Assembly (NCBI GenBank): GCA_050298695.1
Contig: JBNKUQ010000120.1
Location: forward strand, 1-7,436
Source of the DNA: CANLBN01 sp050298695
GTDB lineage: Bacteria; Pseudomonadota; Gammaproteobacteria; Pseudomonadales; Cellvibrionaceae
Reading direction: 5' to 3'
DNA length: 7,436 nt
Made by a program: the position numbers and the translations under genes. Shown here piece by piece: positions 1 through 6,705 of the stretch. Numbering within the stretch: position 1 is the first letter of the stretch; each line of letters opens with the position of its first letter. Below the pieces are notes generated by a model. That model searched no databases. It saw only the letters and a program-made list of their open reading frames with translations, and had not been told where the DNA came from.

Positions 1-1068
1 CTTAGGCACATTATTTTTGCCACGCAATGTATGTTTATAAGGAACCAACATGCATTTACGCGCTTGCAGGCATTTATTTTCCTTGGCTGCTTCTACCATG
101 TCTGCCGTCACGGACTCGCGCAACTTACCCTCTTTTAAATCATCAAGATAGCCGGGAACTTTTGACATGGCATCAATAACATCGCCAATTTTTTCTTCTA
201 TTTCCCAATAGAGATCCAATGCTTTACAGGCGACTTTACCAACACCATAACCCCCAGCACAGAGAATCGTCCAATCTATGGACAGGAGGTCCCCAACATC
301 CAGATCCTCCAGTTTATCTTGTGCCATATTTCCTAAGTCGTCCATCAGGTTATTTTTGTACTCGTCAATTTTTCCTCTGAGTTCTTCAATTTTTTTCTCG
401 ACCTCTTCTGGCTTTTTGTTGAGCCAGTCTTTCGGGAAAAGGGCACCTAAACATTCTTTATCTTTCCAGGTTTTAGGTCCAACTTGCTCATTTAATAGCT
501 TTTCCTTACTCCCTCCCTTTTTCTTATTCCGCCTTAGTTGACCTTTGATATGCCTTCTTTGTGCTTTTTCATCCAATTCGTCTTCATCGTAACAGGCATC
601 CTCTACCCTTTTCATCTCATCTTTGCAGCTCTCTTTATTGGCATCACTTAAAAAATGCCATGTCCCGGTATTGCCCGGTACGGAACCGTGGTTATGAGTC
701 ATTAAATCGGTATGACGACAGACGTTGTAGCCTTCGATTTTGACATCCATGGACCAACTGGTGAAATAGGCTTTACCCTTTTTTACACCAGTCGCCACAC
801 CTTTAGGGCCGGCTGCCCCTTCGTTGCCGGTACTGGTACTAAAGTAGGAGCGATCTTTGAGCATGACCGGCTTGCCTTTAATAAACACCGTTTTACTGGC
901 ATTGGCCGTATCGCTGGCTTTGGTGGTGTTGGCATAAGGGATCACTATCCACCCGGCACTGGGAGATGGTGGGCTAAAGCAAGGATCGGGAAAGCTGGCT
1001 GTGGATTTGCCACCACTGGATTTACAGGCAATTTCTAGCCCGTTGGCGTAGACATCCGTTTTACTCAT
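1..1068 (-). CDS. PAAR-like (DUF4150) T6SS tip protein with C-terminal extension, probable toxin; 3' end outside window
   Basis: The frame is open from ATG at 1068 to the left edge, 356 codons with no stop, so the protein is incomplete. Residues about 5-132 read as a DUF4150 PAAR-like domain: VYANG near the start, SFPDPCFSPP at 25-34, IPYANT at 43-48, SDT at 52-54, SYFSTSTGNEG at 74-84 and VKIEGYNVCRHTDLMTHN at 109-126. Such domains cap the VgrG spike and carry effectors. Residues 145-205 are very charged, 218-256 look like a coiled coil, and 262-282 (LLSIDWTILCAGGYGVGKVA) form a short hydrophobic, glycine-containing stretch. The last visible part, CLQARKCMLVPY at 333-344, resembles, from memory, the segment just before the GHH motif in Tox-GHH2 (HNH/endonuclease VII fold) toxins, but no catalytic residue is in the window. 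The ATG overlaps the upstream stop (ATGA) and follows a GGGGA ribosome site. PAAR-like call strong; nuclease call is inference. Confidence 0.88.
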   Translation of the reverse strand, partial: MSKTDVYANGLEIACKSSGGKSTASFPDPCFSPPSPSAGWIVIPYANTTKASDTANASKTVFIKGKPVMLKDRSYFSTSTGNEGAAGPKGVATGVKKGKAYFTSWSMDVKIEGYNVCRHTDLMTHNHGSVPGNTGTWHFLSDANKESCKDEMKRVEDACYDEDELDEKAQRRHIKGQLRRNKKKGGSKEKLLNEQVGPKTWKDKECLGALFPKDWLNKKPEEVEKKIEELRGKIDEYKNNLMDDLGNMAQDKLEDLDVGDLLSIDWTILCAGGYGVGKVACKALDLYWEIEEKIGDVIDAMSKVPGYLDDLKEGKLRESVTADMVEAAKENKCLQARKCMLVPYKHTLRGKNNVPK

Positions 1069-2111
1069 GGGACTTCCCCTGTATGACGTAGTATAAATGC
1101 GGCGCGCTGGTGATCGTCATTACTTAATTGGCACAATGCAATAGGGCCTGGCGCATAATCCTTAATAAAGGCGAAATGTGCCATAAGCACCATAGCTAAG
1201 GCTCCCACGGCACCTACCTCACCAATATGGTCGGCGGGGTGCCATAAGGGGTGCTCTTGCTTTAGGGTATCTATGGTTCTACCCAGTGCAATGGAGAGTT
1301 CTTTAAAAAAGTAGGCTTCTCCAGAGGCGGTGCTCAGGCGAAAATGACTATCGCTAACGGATACACCAGAAGCTTCTGCACAAGCGGTCACAGCTTGACT
1401 CAGACCTTGCCCAGTGAGAGGGGTGTCGCCTTCGATGGTGCCGTTTTCCTCACCAAAACCCAGCCCTAGGATTTGAGTGCTTACATTTTGATTGATGGGG
1501 CTTCCGTCCTCTAACTCAGTAACGAGTATAGCAATGGCGGCTTCCCCTGGGACAAAACCTGCGGGATTGTCGTGACTGAGTAGCCGCCCCATGGATTCGT
1601 AGTAATTAATGGTTTGTGGTAGCAGCAGGGATTCCGCGCTGAGAATGAGTGCATGTTTAAATCCCTCTTCAGCCAAGACTCTGCGAGCATGATGAATGGC
1701 ATGGGCGAAGGAGACTCTGCCATGACAGATACTTAGGGAGTTGACGTCGTCCAGTTGGGAAAACCGAGAGCATGTGGCTAAGAGATTGAAGACTTTTTTC
1801 GATAGGCGGTCTTCCTGTTCGATCCAAGCCTGCTCGGACGAACAGATAAATAGGGGAACGCTTTCATTATTAGGCAGCGATTGCATGGCTTCTTCTACCA
1901 CTGAACAAAGCATGTGGGCTAAACGCTGATCACCACGGATGGCGCTGTCCAGGGGGGCTTTGGCAACCATGAGGGCTTCGTTTTCTACTTCAAAGGTATC
2001 GGAGGTGATAAAACCGTTGTAGCCGCACCGCATGGCAGCGGCATTAAACGCAGCCCCCACGCCCAAACTACTAAAGGCACCAATGCCTGCAATATTCAAT
2101 GGCGTGATCAT
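1065..2111 (-). CDS. Thiolase-like / beta-ketoacyl-synthase-like protein of T6SS DUF4150 clusters, probably non-catalytic
   Basis: From ATG at 2111 the product has 348 residues and a thiolase fold signature: IAGIGAFSSLG near the N-terminus, GFVPGEAA at about 185-192, and HPADHIGEVGAVGAL at about 291-305, which matches the ketoacyl synthase GH-containing glycine-rich loop. The usual catalytic histidines are not evident. The first His motif (HGTGT) is replaced by ASGEAYFFKE at about 262-271, and the second loop reads IGE instead of IGH. A cysteine (SICHGR, near 129) lies roughly where the nucleophile would be, but the alignment there is uncertain. Proteins of this kind occur repeatedly between DUF2169 and DUF4150 genes, so a folding or loading role for the effector is inferred rather than fatty acid synthesis. 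Start choice: ATG 2111 has GGAG six bases upstream and overlaps the DUF2169 stop as ATGA. An in-frame ATG at 2126 would add five residues but has no clear ribosome site. The stop overlaps the next gene's ATG. Confidence 0.85.
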   Translation of the reverse strand: MITPLNIAGIGAFSSLGVGAAFNAAAMRCGYNGFITSDTFEVENEALMVAKAPLDSAIRGDQRLAHMLCSVVEEAMQSLPNNESVPLFICSSEQAWIEQEDRLSKKVFNLLATCSRFSQLDDVNSLSICHGRVSFAHAIHHARRVLAEEGFKHALILSAESLLLPQTINYYESMGRLLSHDNPAGFVPGEAAIAILVTELEDGSPINQNVSTQILGLGFGEENGTIEGDTPLTGQGLSQAVTACAEASGVSVSDSHFRLSTASGEAYFFKELSIALGRTIDTLKQEHPLWHPADHIGEVGAVGALAMVLMAHFAFIKDYAPGPIALCQLSNDDHQRAAFILRHTGEVP

Positions 2112-3187
2112 CCGCAACTCCGACAAGGCATGGTGGTGATGGCAAGCTCGCCATCACTTTTATTGCCCACATTAATTTCTTTAATTTCATTGATATCGTG
2201 TACAAACGGAATTTGGCTGCGAGCCAGCAAGCTAACCTTTTTTTCACCCGGATAAATAACAACGGTATCAACCACTGGTTCTAAAGCTTTTGCACCACTA
2301 TTTTTGATGACGGCTTCAACAGGAATCTGTAGGGTGGGGAGTACTAAATGTACTCGGCCATTGGGGGTTAAGTTATGAAGTACGATGCCTTCGCCACCCT
2401 GAGGGTAAGCTATTTGCTGGTCGGCTGGGGCACATTGGTAGTAAAGCGGGTTGAAATCGTCTGGCAAAAAGGGTTTTTTTGTTCTCATCCAGGTTTCATC
2501 GTAACTGCCACCGTATTGGCTACGTGGCTGCCAGTTGCGGGCCACCGCACTAAAACCCAACGGCATGTGGCGCTGAGACGGTTTAGTGATGGGGTGGCCC
2601 AGCGCTTCTATTTGAGCCAGGGGGGTATTTTCAACTTGCTCTACCACCGGCTTATGCCAAAAGCCGGTGCCGATGGGATTAGGCAGGTAACTCTCGCTCA
2701 GTTCCTCTGCTTCGTATGCACTGTGGTCACAACCACCATAGGCAATTTCCCAGCTCAAGGCTTGTTCCGTAAATGGCTGTGGCTGGCTGGGGCGAACTCT
2801 CATGCCCATCATTACTTTTTCCCAGTAACGTTTGCCAATCACTAAAAAACGTTTATTGAGGCTGCCACACTCAAGGCCAACTTCTACAGACTCGACAGGC
2901 TCAGTTTGTGGCGAATAGGCAACTGGAGCTTGAATGAGTAAGTCGCATTTAGGCTTATGCGTTGCAAAGTCATTTTCGTAAAGAGGGCTACTATAACCGG
3001 GCTCACCGAGAAACTCATCACTTTCAAAAATAGCTGTCTGATGTTTCGACAGCGGAAGAGCATCACCTTCTACGCTGGGGAAATCGTAAGTCGCTTTGAC
3101 CACGACAACCACACAGTATTGCCCCGTTTCCATTAGCCCTGTGCTAAAGGCCGCTTGATAAGGCGTGTAATTATTTAACGTTAACAT
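2108..3187 (-). CDS. DUF2169 domain protein, probable T6SS effector adaptor/chaperone
   Basis: The 359-residue product carries the DUF2169 pattern along its length: KATYDFP at 31-37, THKPKCDLLI at 76-85, WEIAYGG at 146-152, NPIGTGF at 170-176, an RNWQPRSQYGGSYDETW block at 217-233, and LPDDFNPLYYQCAPADQQ at 241-258. The length is normal for the family. No signal peptide or membrane segment is seen, so it is cytoplasmic. DUF2169 proteins are regularly encoded beside VgrG and PAAR-like DUF4150 effectors, and in Agrobacterium such a protein is needed for secretion of a DUF4150 effector. The same job, mounting the downstream PAAR-like protein onto the spike, is inferred here. It starts 12 nt after the DUF6484 stop, with only a weak GGTG ribosome site, which suggests translation coupled to the gene before it. 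The C-terminal tail ends in CRSCG and overlaps the next start by 4 nt. Confidence 0.92.
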   Translation of the reverse strand: MLTLNNYTPYQAAFSTGLMETGQYCVVVVVKATYDFPSVEGDALPLSKHQTAIFESDEFLGEPGYSSPLYENDFATHKPKCDLLIQAPVAYSPQTEPVESVEVGLECGSLNKRFLVIGKRYWEKVMMGMRVRPSQPQPFTEQALSWEIAYGGCDHSAYEAEELSESYLPNPIGTGFWHKPVVEQVENTPLAQIEALGHPITKPSQRHMPLGFSAVARNWQPRSQYGGSYDETWMRTKKPFLPDDFNPLYYQCAPADQQIAYPQGGEGIVLHNLTPNGRVHLVLPTLQIPVEAVIKNSGAKALEPVVDTVVIYPGEKKVSLLARSQIPFVHDINEIKEINVGNKSDGELAITTMPCRSCG

Positions 3188-3199
3188 TCATCAACACCG

Positions 3200-3727
3200 T
3201 TAATTGAGTTTAACGGAGCCACCTTTGATTCGATTTGGCCCATAGGCTTGTGAATTGATGTGAACTCCCTGTAAATTGATATAGCCATTGGGGTAGAGTT
3301 CGATACGCGATTTGCCCGTTTGCAACACAATGGACTGGTCTGAGCGTATAACAACGGCTTCTTGGCTATCGATATCTAGCACCTCTTCGATATCAACATC
3401 ATCTGGAAACTGATCTTGTTTTTGGGGGAGCTGTATTTCTCTAGAAGGCGCTACCGGGGTTTGTAGTAAGCCCATAACAACCGGTCGCGTTAAATCACCA
3501 CCTATGTAAGCGATGGTGCATGATTTTCCCACATCCTCCTGGCTAATATTGACTTGGGTTAGCGCAGTGAGTGAGGATTCGTGTTGTCTTTCTGGACAAT
3601 TGACTAATGGATAACCTTCGGCGTCGATGCCAGTAATGGTGGCAATATCAACTCGCATTGAGGGCATATTTACCGGATGCTGTTTTTGGCTAACCACTCT
3701 GAAAGCTTTTTTGTTTTGTGCTGGCAT
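3200..3727 (-). CDS. DUF6484 domain protein of VgrG clusters
   Basis: The 175-residue protein has two parts. Residues about 25-90 fit the DUF6484 pattern, with GIDAEGYPLVNCP at 33-45 and an IAYIGGDLTRPVVMGLLQ block at 72-89. The latter is similar in design to the GDPDRPFVLGGL end of the VgrG OB-fold domain. After an acidic linker (about 96-122), residues 125-175 resemble the VgrG/DUF2345 tail: SIVLQTGKSRIELYPNGYINLQGVHI, then NRIKGGSVKLN at the very end. The function is not established. Its likeness to the spike's gp5-like parts suggests it contacts VgrG or the tip, which is inference. It begins 2 nt after the vgrG stop, with GGAG eight bases before the ATG inside the vgrG end, so co-expression with vgrG is expected. 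Confidence 0.85.
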   Translation of the reverse strand: MPAQNKKAFRVVSQKQHPVNMPSMRVDIATITGIDAEGYPLVNCPERQHESSLTALTQVNISQEDVGKSCTIAYIGGDLTRPVVMGLLQTPVAPSREIQLPQKQDQFPDDVDIEEVLDIDSQEAVVIRSDQSIVLQTGKSRIELYPNGYINLQGVHINSQAYGPNRIKGGSVKLN

Positions 3728-3729
3728 TG

Positions 3730-6006
3730 TTAATTCTCCGTGATTTTTTTGGCTTTTAACACAATGGTTTTCTTGGCTCTGAGGGTAATATCAGCACCCG
3801 CGCAAAGAGTGATGTTTTCACCGGCAATATGCACGGTGCCATCTTTTTTCAGTAAGACGCTGGATTTGCCAACGGTGATTTTATATTCATCCCCCACAAC
3901 CGTCGTTTTGAATTTGCCAACATTAATTTCCTGGGTATCCCCGACATTGGTCGTTTGCGTATCGCCCACGTTAATAGTTTGGGTGTGGCCTACGGTGGTG
4001 TTTTTGTAGGCTCCGATTTGCTCGGTGCGGGCAATGCCTATGGTGTCTGATTTGAACTTTTCGACAACGGTGTTGAATATGCCACCGATAGGCATAATTT
4101 TTGACAATAAATCACCCAGACTACTGGCAGTGGCCGATTGGTCTTTCCCACCGCGCTTAACATGGTTGGCCGCTTTGTTAAAAGCTTGATTGGCGGGCAA
4201 ACTCAAGGTTTCGGCGAGGGAGCTGGCGCTGGCCAAGGCGCCGACAAATTTAGACAGCAGTGCATTACCTACGCTACCCGAACCTTTTTGTGCATCGCCA
4301 CTACCGGCTGCCATAACACCAGCGATCATGCCCAGAACGGAGACTCCTGGCCCACCACCAATGGAGAGGTTCATGGAGCCGCCGACTTTTTCTTGCTGGT
4401 TGCCTTCGACCTCGGCACTGCGATTACCGCCCACGCTGGTAATGTCGTGGTTGTTAATACGCTCGGCGCGGTTGTGTAATATTTTGCTGTTGTGGTCTTT
4501 TTCGGCATGGAAGAACATTTCTTCGCTACCTTTAAGATCATAGAAGCTGACTTCGTTGCAATTAGCCGTACTGGCACCTTTGCTGGAGCGGGTGCGCATA
4601 CCGGCACGCAATCCCAGGTCGTGATGGAACGGCGGAATATGCTCAACGTGGTGCAAGCCGCCGAGCACAAAGGGACGGTCGGGATTGCCATTTTCAAAGG
4701 CGACCACCACTTCCTGACCAATGCGCGGTGTGTAATGACCACCAAATTCAGGACCAGAAAAGCTTTGCATCACACGCAACCAACAGGTGGTATTTTGGTC
4801 ACGCTTGCCCACGCGATCCCAGTGAAATTGTACTTTGATGCGCCCTTCTTTATCGGTGTAGATTTCTTCGCCTTCCGGGCCGGTAACTACGGCGGTTTGT
4901 AAGCCAGAAACTAAGGTTCTTCTAGATTCTGGATAAACAATATCGCCCCTAGGTATCGCAGTAAAATTAGCCTGGTAAAAACCCTCGTTGCTGGCGTTGA
5001 TGGTGATTTCAACAAGAGTAAAGACCTTATCACGATCGGGGAAAAAGGTAGTACTAGGAACCGGCAAAGCCGTGAAGTGGTGTCCGATTTTAAGGTAACG
5101 ACAATCGCCACTACCGTGAATAGTGAAGACCTTTTCAGCAAGCTGCTCAATACGAGTTATCGCTCTTGCCTCCGTTTCATCGTGGTCCTTAAAGTCCTCA
5201 ACATAATGGTAGTTGCTCGTGTTCAGCACTCGCGGGATTTCCCCCACCGACTCTTTGGTATGACGTTTACCCTCCAAGGTAGCAAAGGGAGTTTTATAGT
5301 TGTAGGCACGGTGTTCAAAATTGCCGGTGGCGTAGCGTCCAGAACGCGACCAACTGTGAAGATGGTCTTTTGCCTGGGTATTGGGTTGGTACTCAAGAAC
5401 CTGGGGAACAAGGGGTGCAGGCGGCGTTTTGTTGTCGGTAATGTAAAGAGTGTGTTTAGACTGCTCAAAGACAAAAAAATAAGCAAGTCCCGCGTCGTGG
5501 CAAAGACGGTTAAAAAAATCCAAATTAGTTTCGTTGTATTGAATTTGATAACGCTTTTGCGGGTAAGTGTCAGAGGCAATGATTTTATAGTCGCCCAACG
5601 TCCGGTAAGGTGTGAGTATTTCGTTGATAACATCAATCACCGTTTTGTTTTGAAAAATACGACAATCGCTATCGTGCCCGAGAAAATATAACCAAGGTTT
5701 TAACTCAATGGCATATTCTGTTGCTTCACCTGTACCGGCCGGGGCTATTTGTTGCAAGTGAGTAATATAGCTATGGTAGTAAATGGGTTCACCATTTTCA
5801 TCCATAATTGTCAGGGCGGCGGGTGTAGCAATAAGGTCTTTAGGTTGAATATTGTGATGGGTATCCGAGAATGCCTGTAGCGAGAAATTCCCCATAGATG
5901 ACATCGCTACTCTCGCACTAAGGTGGCGAACTTGTATGGCATCGTTTTCTAGTTGAGTAGTTAGACGAACGAGGTGTTGATGTTGATTTCTTGTTCCTAA
6001 AGACAT
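3730..6006 (-). CDS. vgrG: T6SS spike protein VgrG (TssI)
   Basis: The 758-residue protein has the full VgrG plan. Residues about 8-365 are the gp27-like base, including LDFFNRLCHDAGLAYFFVFE near 162-181. Residues about 373-452 are the gp5-like OB domain with DKEGRIKVQFHWDR (385-398), CWLRVMQ (408-414), PRIGQEVVVAFENGNPDRPF (427-446) and LGG. Next come HAEKD and octapeptide beta-helix repeats, an unusual Ala/Gly/Ser-rich insert (554-652), more repeats (653-716) and a short DUF2345-like tail. It trimerises into the spike that is pushed through the T6SS tube. No enzyme domain follows the tail, so the cargo is the separate PAAR-like protein at the operon's end. Start choice: ATG at 6006 has AGGAG with 5-nt spacing. 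The in-frame GTG at 6012 overlaps that ribosome site and is unlikely. It is first in the operon, behind a long AT-rich upstream region. Confidence 0.96.
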   Translation of the reverse strand: MSLGTRNQHQHLVRLTTQLENDAIQVRHLSARVAMSSMGNFSLQAFSDTHHNIQPKDLIATPAALTIMDENGEPIYYHSYITHLQQIAPAGTGEATEYAIELKPWLYFLGHDSDCRIFQNKTVIDVINEILTPYRTLGDYKIIASDTYPQKRYQIQYNETNLDFFNRLCHDAGLAYFFVFEQSKHTLYITDNKTPPAPLVPQVLEYQPNTQAKDHLHSWSRSGRYATGNFEHRAYNYKTPFATLEGKRHTKESVGEIPRVLNTSNYHYVEDFKDHDETEARAITRIEQLAEKVFTIHGSGDCRYLKIGHHFTALPVPSTTFFPDRDKVFTLVEITINASNEGFYQANFTAIPRGDIVYPESRRTLVSGLQTAVVTGPEGEEIYTDKEGRIKVQFHWDRVGKRDQNTTCWLRVMQSFSGPEFGGHYTPRIGQEVVVAFENGNPDRPFVLGGLHHVEHIPPFHHDLGLRAGMRTRSSKGASTANCNEVSFYDLKGSEEMFFHAEKDHNSKILHNRAERINNHDITSVGGNRSAEVEGNQQEKVGGSMNLSIGGGPGVSVLGMIAGVMAAGSGDAQKGSGSVGNALLSKFVGALASASSLAETLSLPANQAFNKAANHVKRGGKDQSATASSLGDLLSKIMPIGGIFNTVVEKFKSDTIGIARTEQIGAYKNTTVGHTQTINVGDTQTTNVGDTQEINVGKFKTTVVGDEYKITVGKSSVLLKKDGTVHIAGENITLCAGADITLRAKKTIVLKAKKITEN
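3859..4050 (-). repeat. Second octapeptide repeat tract of VgrG (eight units of 24 bp)
   Basis: Eight 8-residue units are encoded in a row (VgrG residues 653-716): SDTIGIAR, TEQIGAYK, NTTVGHTQ, TINVGDTQ, TTNVGDTQ, EINVGKFK, TTVVGDEY, KITVGKSS. The central units are nearly identical at DNA level, which makes this a place where unit number could vary by slippage. Structurally this is the needle-like beta-helix leading to the tip-binding end. Confidence 0.75.
4051..4347 (-). other. About 99-residue Ala/Gly/Ser-rich insert within the VgrG beta-helix
   Basis: This stretch of vgrG (residues about 554-652) does not follow the octapeptide period seen on both sides. It starts with a glycine-rich hydrophobic run (GVSVLGMIAGVMAAGSG) and goes on through helix-like segments such as LLSKFVGALASASSLAETL, a basic NHVKRGGK, and LLSKIMPIGGIFNTVVEKF. 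It stays in frame with normal flanking code, so it is a protein domain insertion and not a frameshift. The function is unknown. Confidence 0.6.
4348..4443 (-). repeat. First octapeptide repeat tract of the VgrG needle
   Basis: Four consecutive 8-residue units are encoded here (residues 522-553 of VgrG: ITSVGGNR, SAEVEGNQ, QEKVGGSM, NLSIGGGP). They fit the T-x-x-V-G-type period of the gp5-like triple-stranded beta-helix. The tract stops abruptly where the Ala/Gly/Ser-rich insert begins. Confidence 0.65.
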
Positions 6007-6011
6007 ATACA

Positions 6012-6016
6012 CTCCT
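6012..6016 (-). promoter_or_regulatory. Ribosome binding site deciding the vgrG start
   Basis: On the minus strand AGGAG lies five bases before ATG 6006. The alternative GTG codon at 6012-6010 shares a base with it and cannot use it, so the ATG is the better start. Confidence 0.7.
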
Positions 6017-6082
6017 TTGCAAACAAAAAAGTTAGTTAAAAAAATAACTACTGTTGATACATCACTGGCCTGTGCAGCGCAG

Positions 6083-6111
6083 ATTAAAATAAAATTTTAA
6101 TCACTTTGCAA
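6083..6111 (-). promoter_or_regulatory. Candidate sigma-70 promoter of the vgrG operon, coinciding with a palindrome
   Basis: Reading the minus strand, TTGCAA (6111-6106, 4 of 6 matches to the -35 consensus) is followed after 17 bases by TTTAAT (6088-6083, 5 of 6 matches to the -10). This lies about 75-105 bases upstream of the vgrG ATG. A perfect 9+9 bp inverted repeat with a 3-base centre (GATTAAAAT at 6082-6090, ATTTTAATC at 6094-6102) covers the -10 and most of the spacer, so a repressor or other dimeric regulator could act here. In such AT-rich DNA a chance match is quite possible. No sigma-54 promoter was seen. Confidence 0.35.
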
Positions 6112-6125
6112 GATATAACGTCACG

Positions 6126-6177
6126 TTTTGTCAGAATTGTTCTCTTTTTTTGACAAAATATTTTTCATATGACAAAA
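6126..6177. repeat. Three copies of TGACAAAA in the vgrG upstream region
   Basis: TGACAAAA occurs at 6151-6158 and 6170-6177 in direct orientation (19 bp apart) and inverted as TTTTGTCA at 6126-6133. Between the inverted pair is AGAATTGTTCT (6134-6144), itself an imperfect palindrome. The cluster lies about 120-170 bp upstream of vgrG and could be a protein-binding region. Its role is unknown. Confidence 0.4.
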
Positions 6178-6705
6178 AATGAAATGTTTCGCGCCAAAAT
6201 AAAAATAATGTTGTATATGGCGCCATTTTAAATGACAGTTGATGGTTTGACTGTAGGTAAAATATCTCGACACATTGTGAGAGATTGACCTTTTTTCACG
6301 AGTGGCTTTTGTGCCAGTACATTGCAAGCCACATTCGCTTATTAGTGAAACTTTCTTCTTTTCTTATCTTCAATCGTGCTGTCTGCTTGTAAGCAGCTAT
6401 TGGATTAAATTTTATTTTTCTTTACGGTTCAATAGCGCCTTCTCTTGCAAAAAATAATATCAATATTGACTTTGAGAGTTAGTGAAAAAACAAGTATCCA
6501 AACAACATTTTTTATCACATAAAAATTTTTCTAAAGAGCTAGAGGGTATCTATGGAAGAAATTTATTATTTAGTACTAAATGTTATTGCTAATACAGAGT
6601 GATCGATGCTGTCCGTTTTATCCGGTTAAGATTAGATTTATTTAATTACTAGTCAAATAGAACTCAGGGCTATCTATTGCTGGTTCTTTGTGTGAGGGCG
6701 TCTGT
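6178..6705. other. AT-rich intergenic stretch without a convincing gene
   Basis: No reading frame here has a good ribosome site and a plausible protein. Visible features are short perfect palindromes: ATGGCGCCAT at 6217-6226, CTGCTT-GT-AAGCAG at 6383-6396, TCAATATTGA at 6460-6469 and the 14-bp ATTTAGTACTAAAT at 6568-6581. A 16-codon frame (6552-6602) spans the last of these but is too short to support. The composition is clearly more AT-rich than the flanking genes, as often seen in horizontally acquired or nucleoid-protein-silenced DNA. Confidence 0.5.

Noticed and set aside
278..1038. Plus-strand frames opposite the PAAR-like gene
   Set aside because: They are antisense shadows of a continuous 356-codon minus-strand gene that has clear domain motifs.
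4138..5691. Several plus-strand and minus-strand frames of 80-200 codons inside vgrG
   Set aside because: All overlap well-conserved VgrG coding sequence in other frames and show no own motifs.
6106..6125. Possible sigma-54 promoter for vgrG around TTGCA on the minus strand
   Set aside because: TTGCA is present, but the required TGGCAC-like element at the proper distance is not.
6150..6155. Perfect -35 hexamer TTGACA on the plus strand
   Set aside because: No acceptable -10 hexamer at 16-18 bases, and no gene follows for about 680 bases.
6121..6327. Minus-strand 68-codon frame upstream of vgrG
   Set aside because: It lies in AT-rich DNA full of palindromes, has no good ribosome site, and its product is low-quality (Asn/Lys/Phe/Ile-rich at the end) with no family likeness.
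6082..6420. Related A/T motif GATTAAA-TTTTATTTT on opposite strands (6082-6102 and 6404-6420)
   Set aside because: Low-complexity AT sequence. The likeness may well be chance and the copies differ in length.
6552..6602. 16-codon frame MEEIYYLVLNVIANTE with a GAGGG sequence upstream
   Set aside because: Too short to support and spans a perfect 14-bp palindrome. The match to a ribosome site may be chance.
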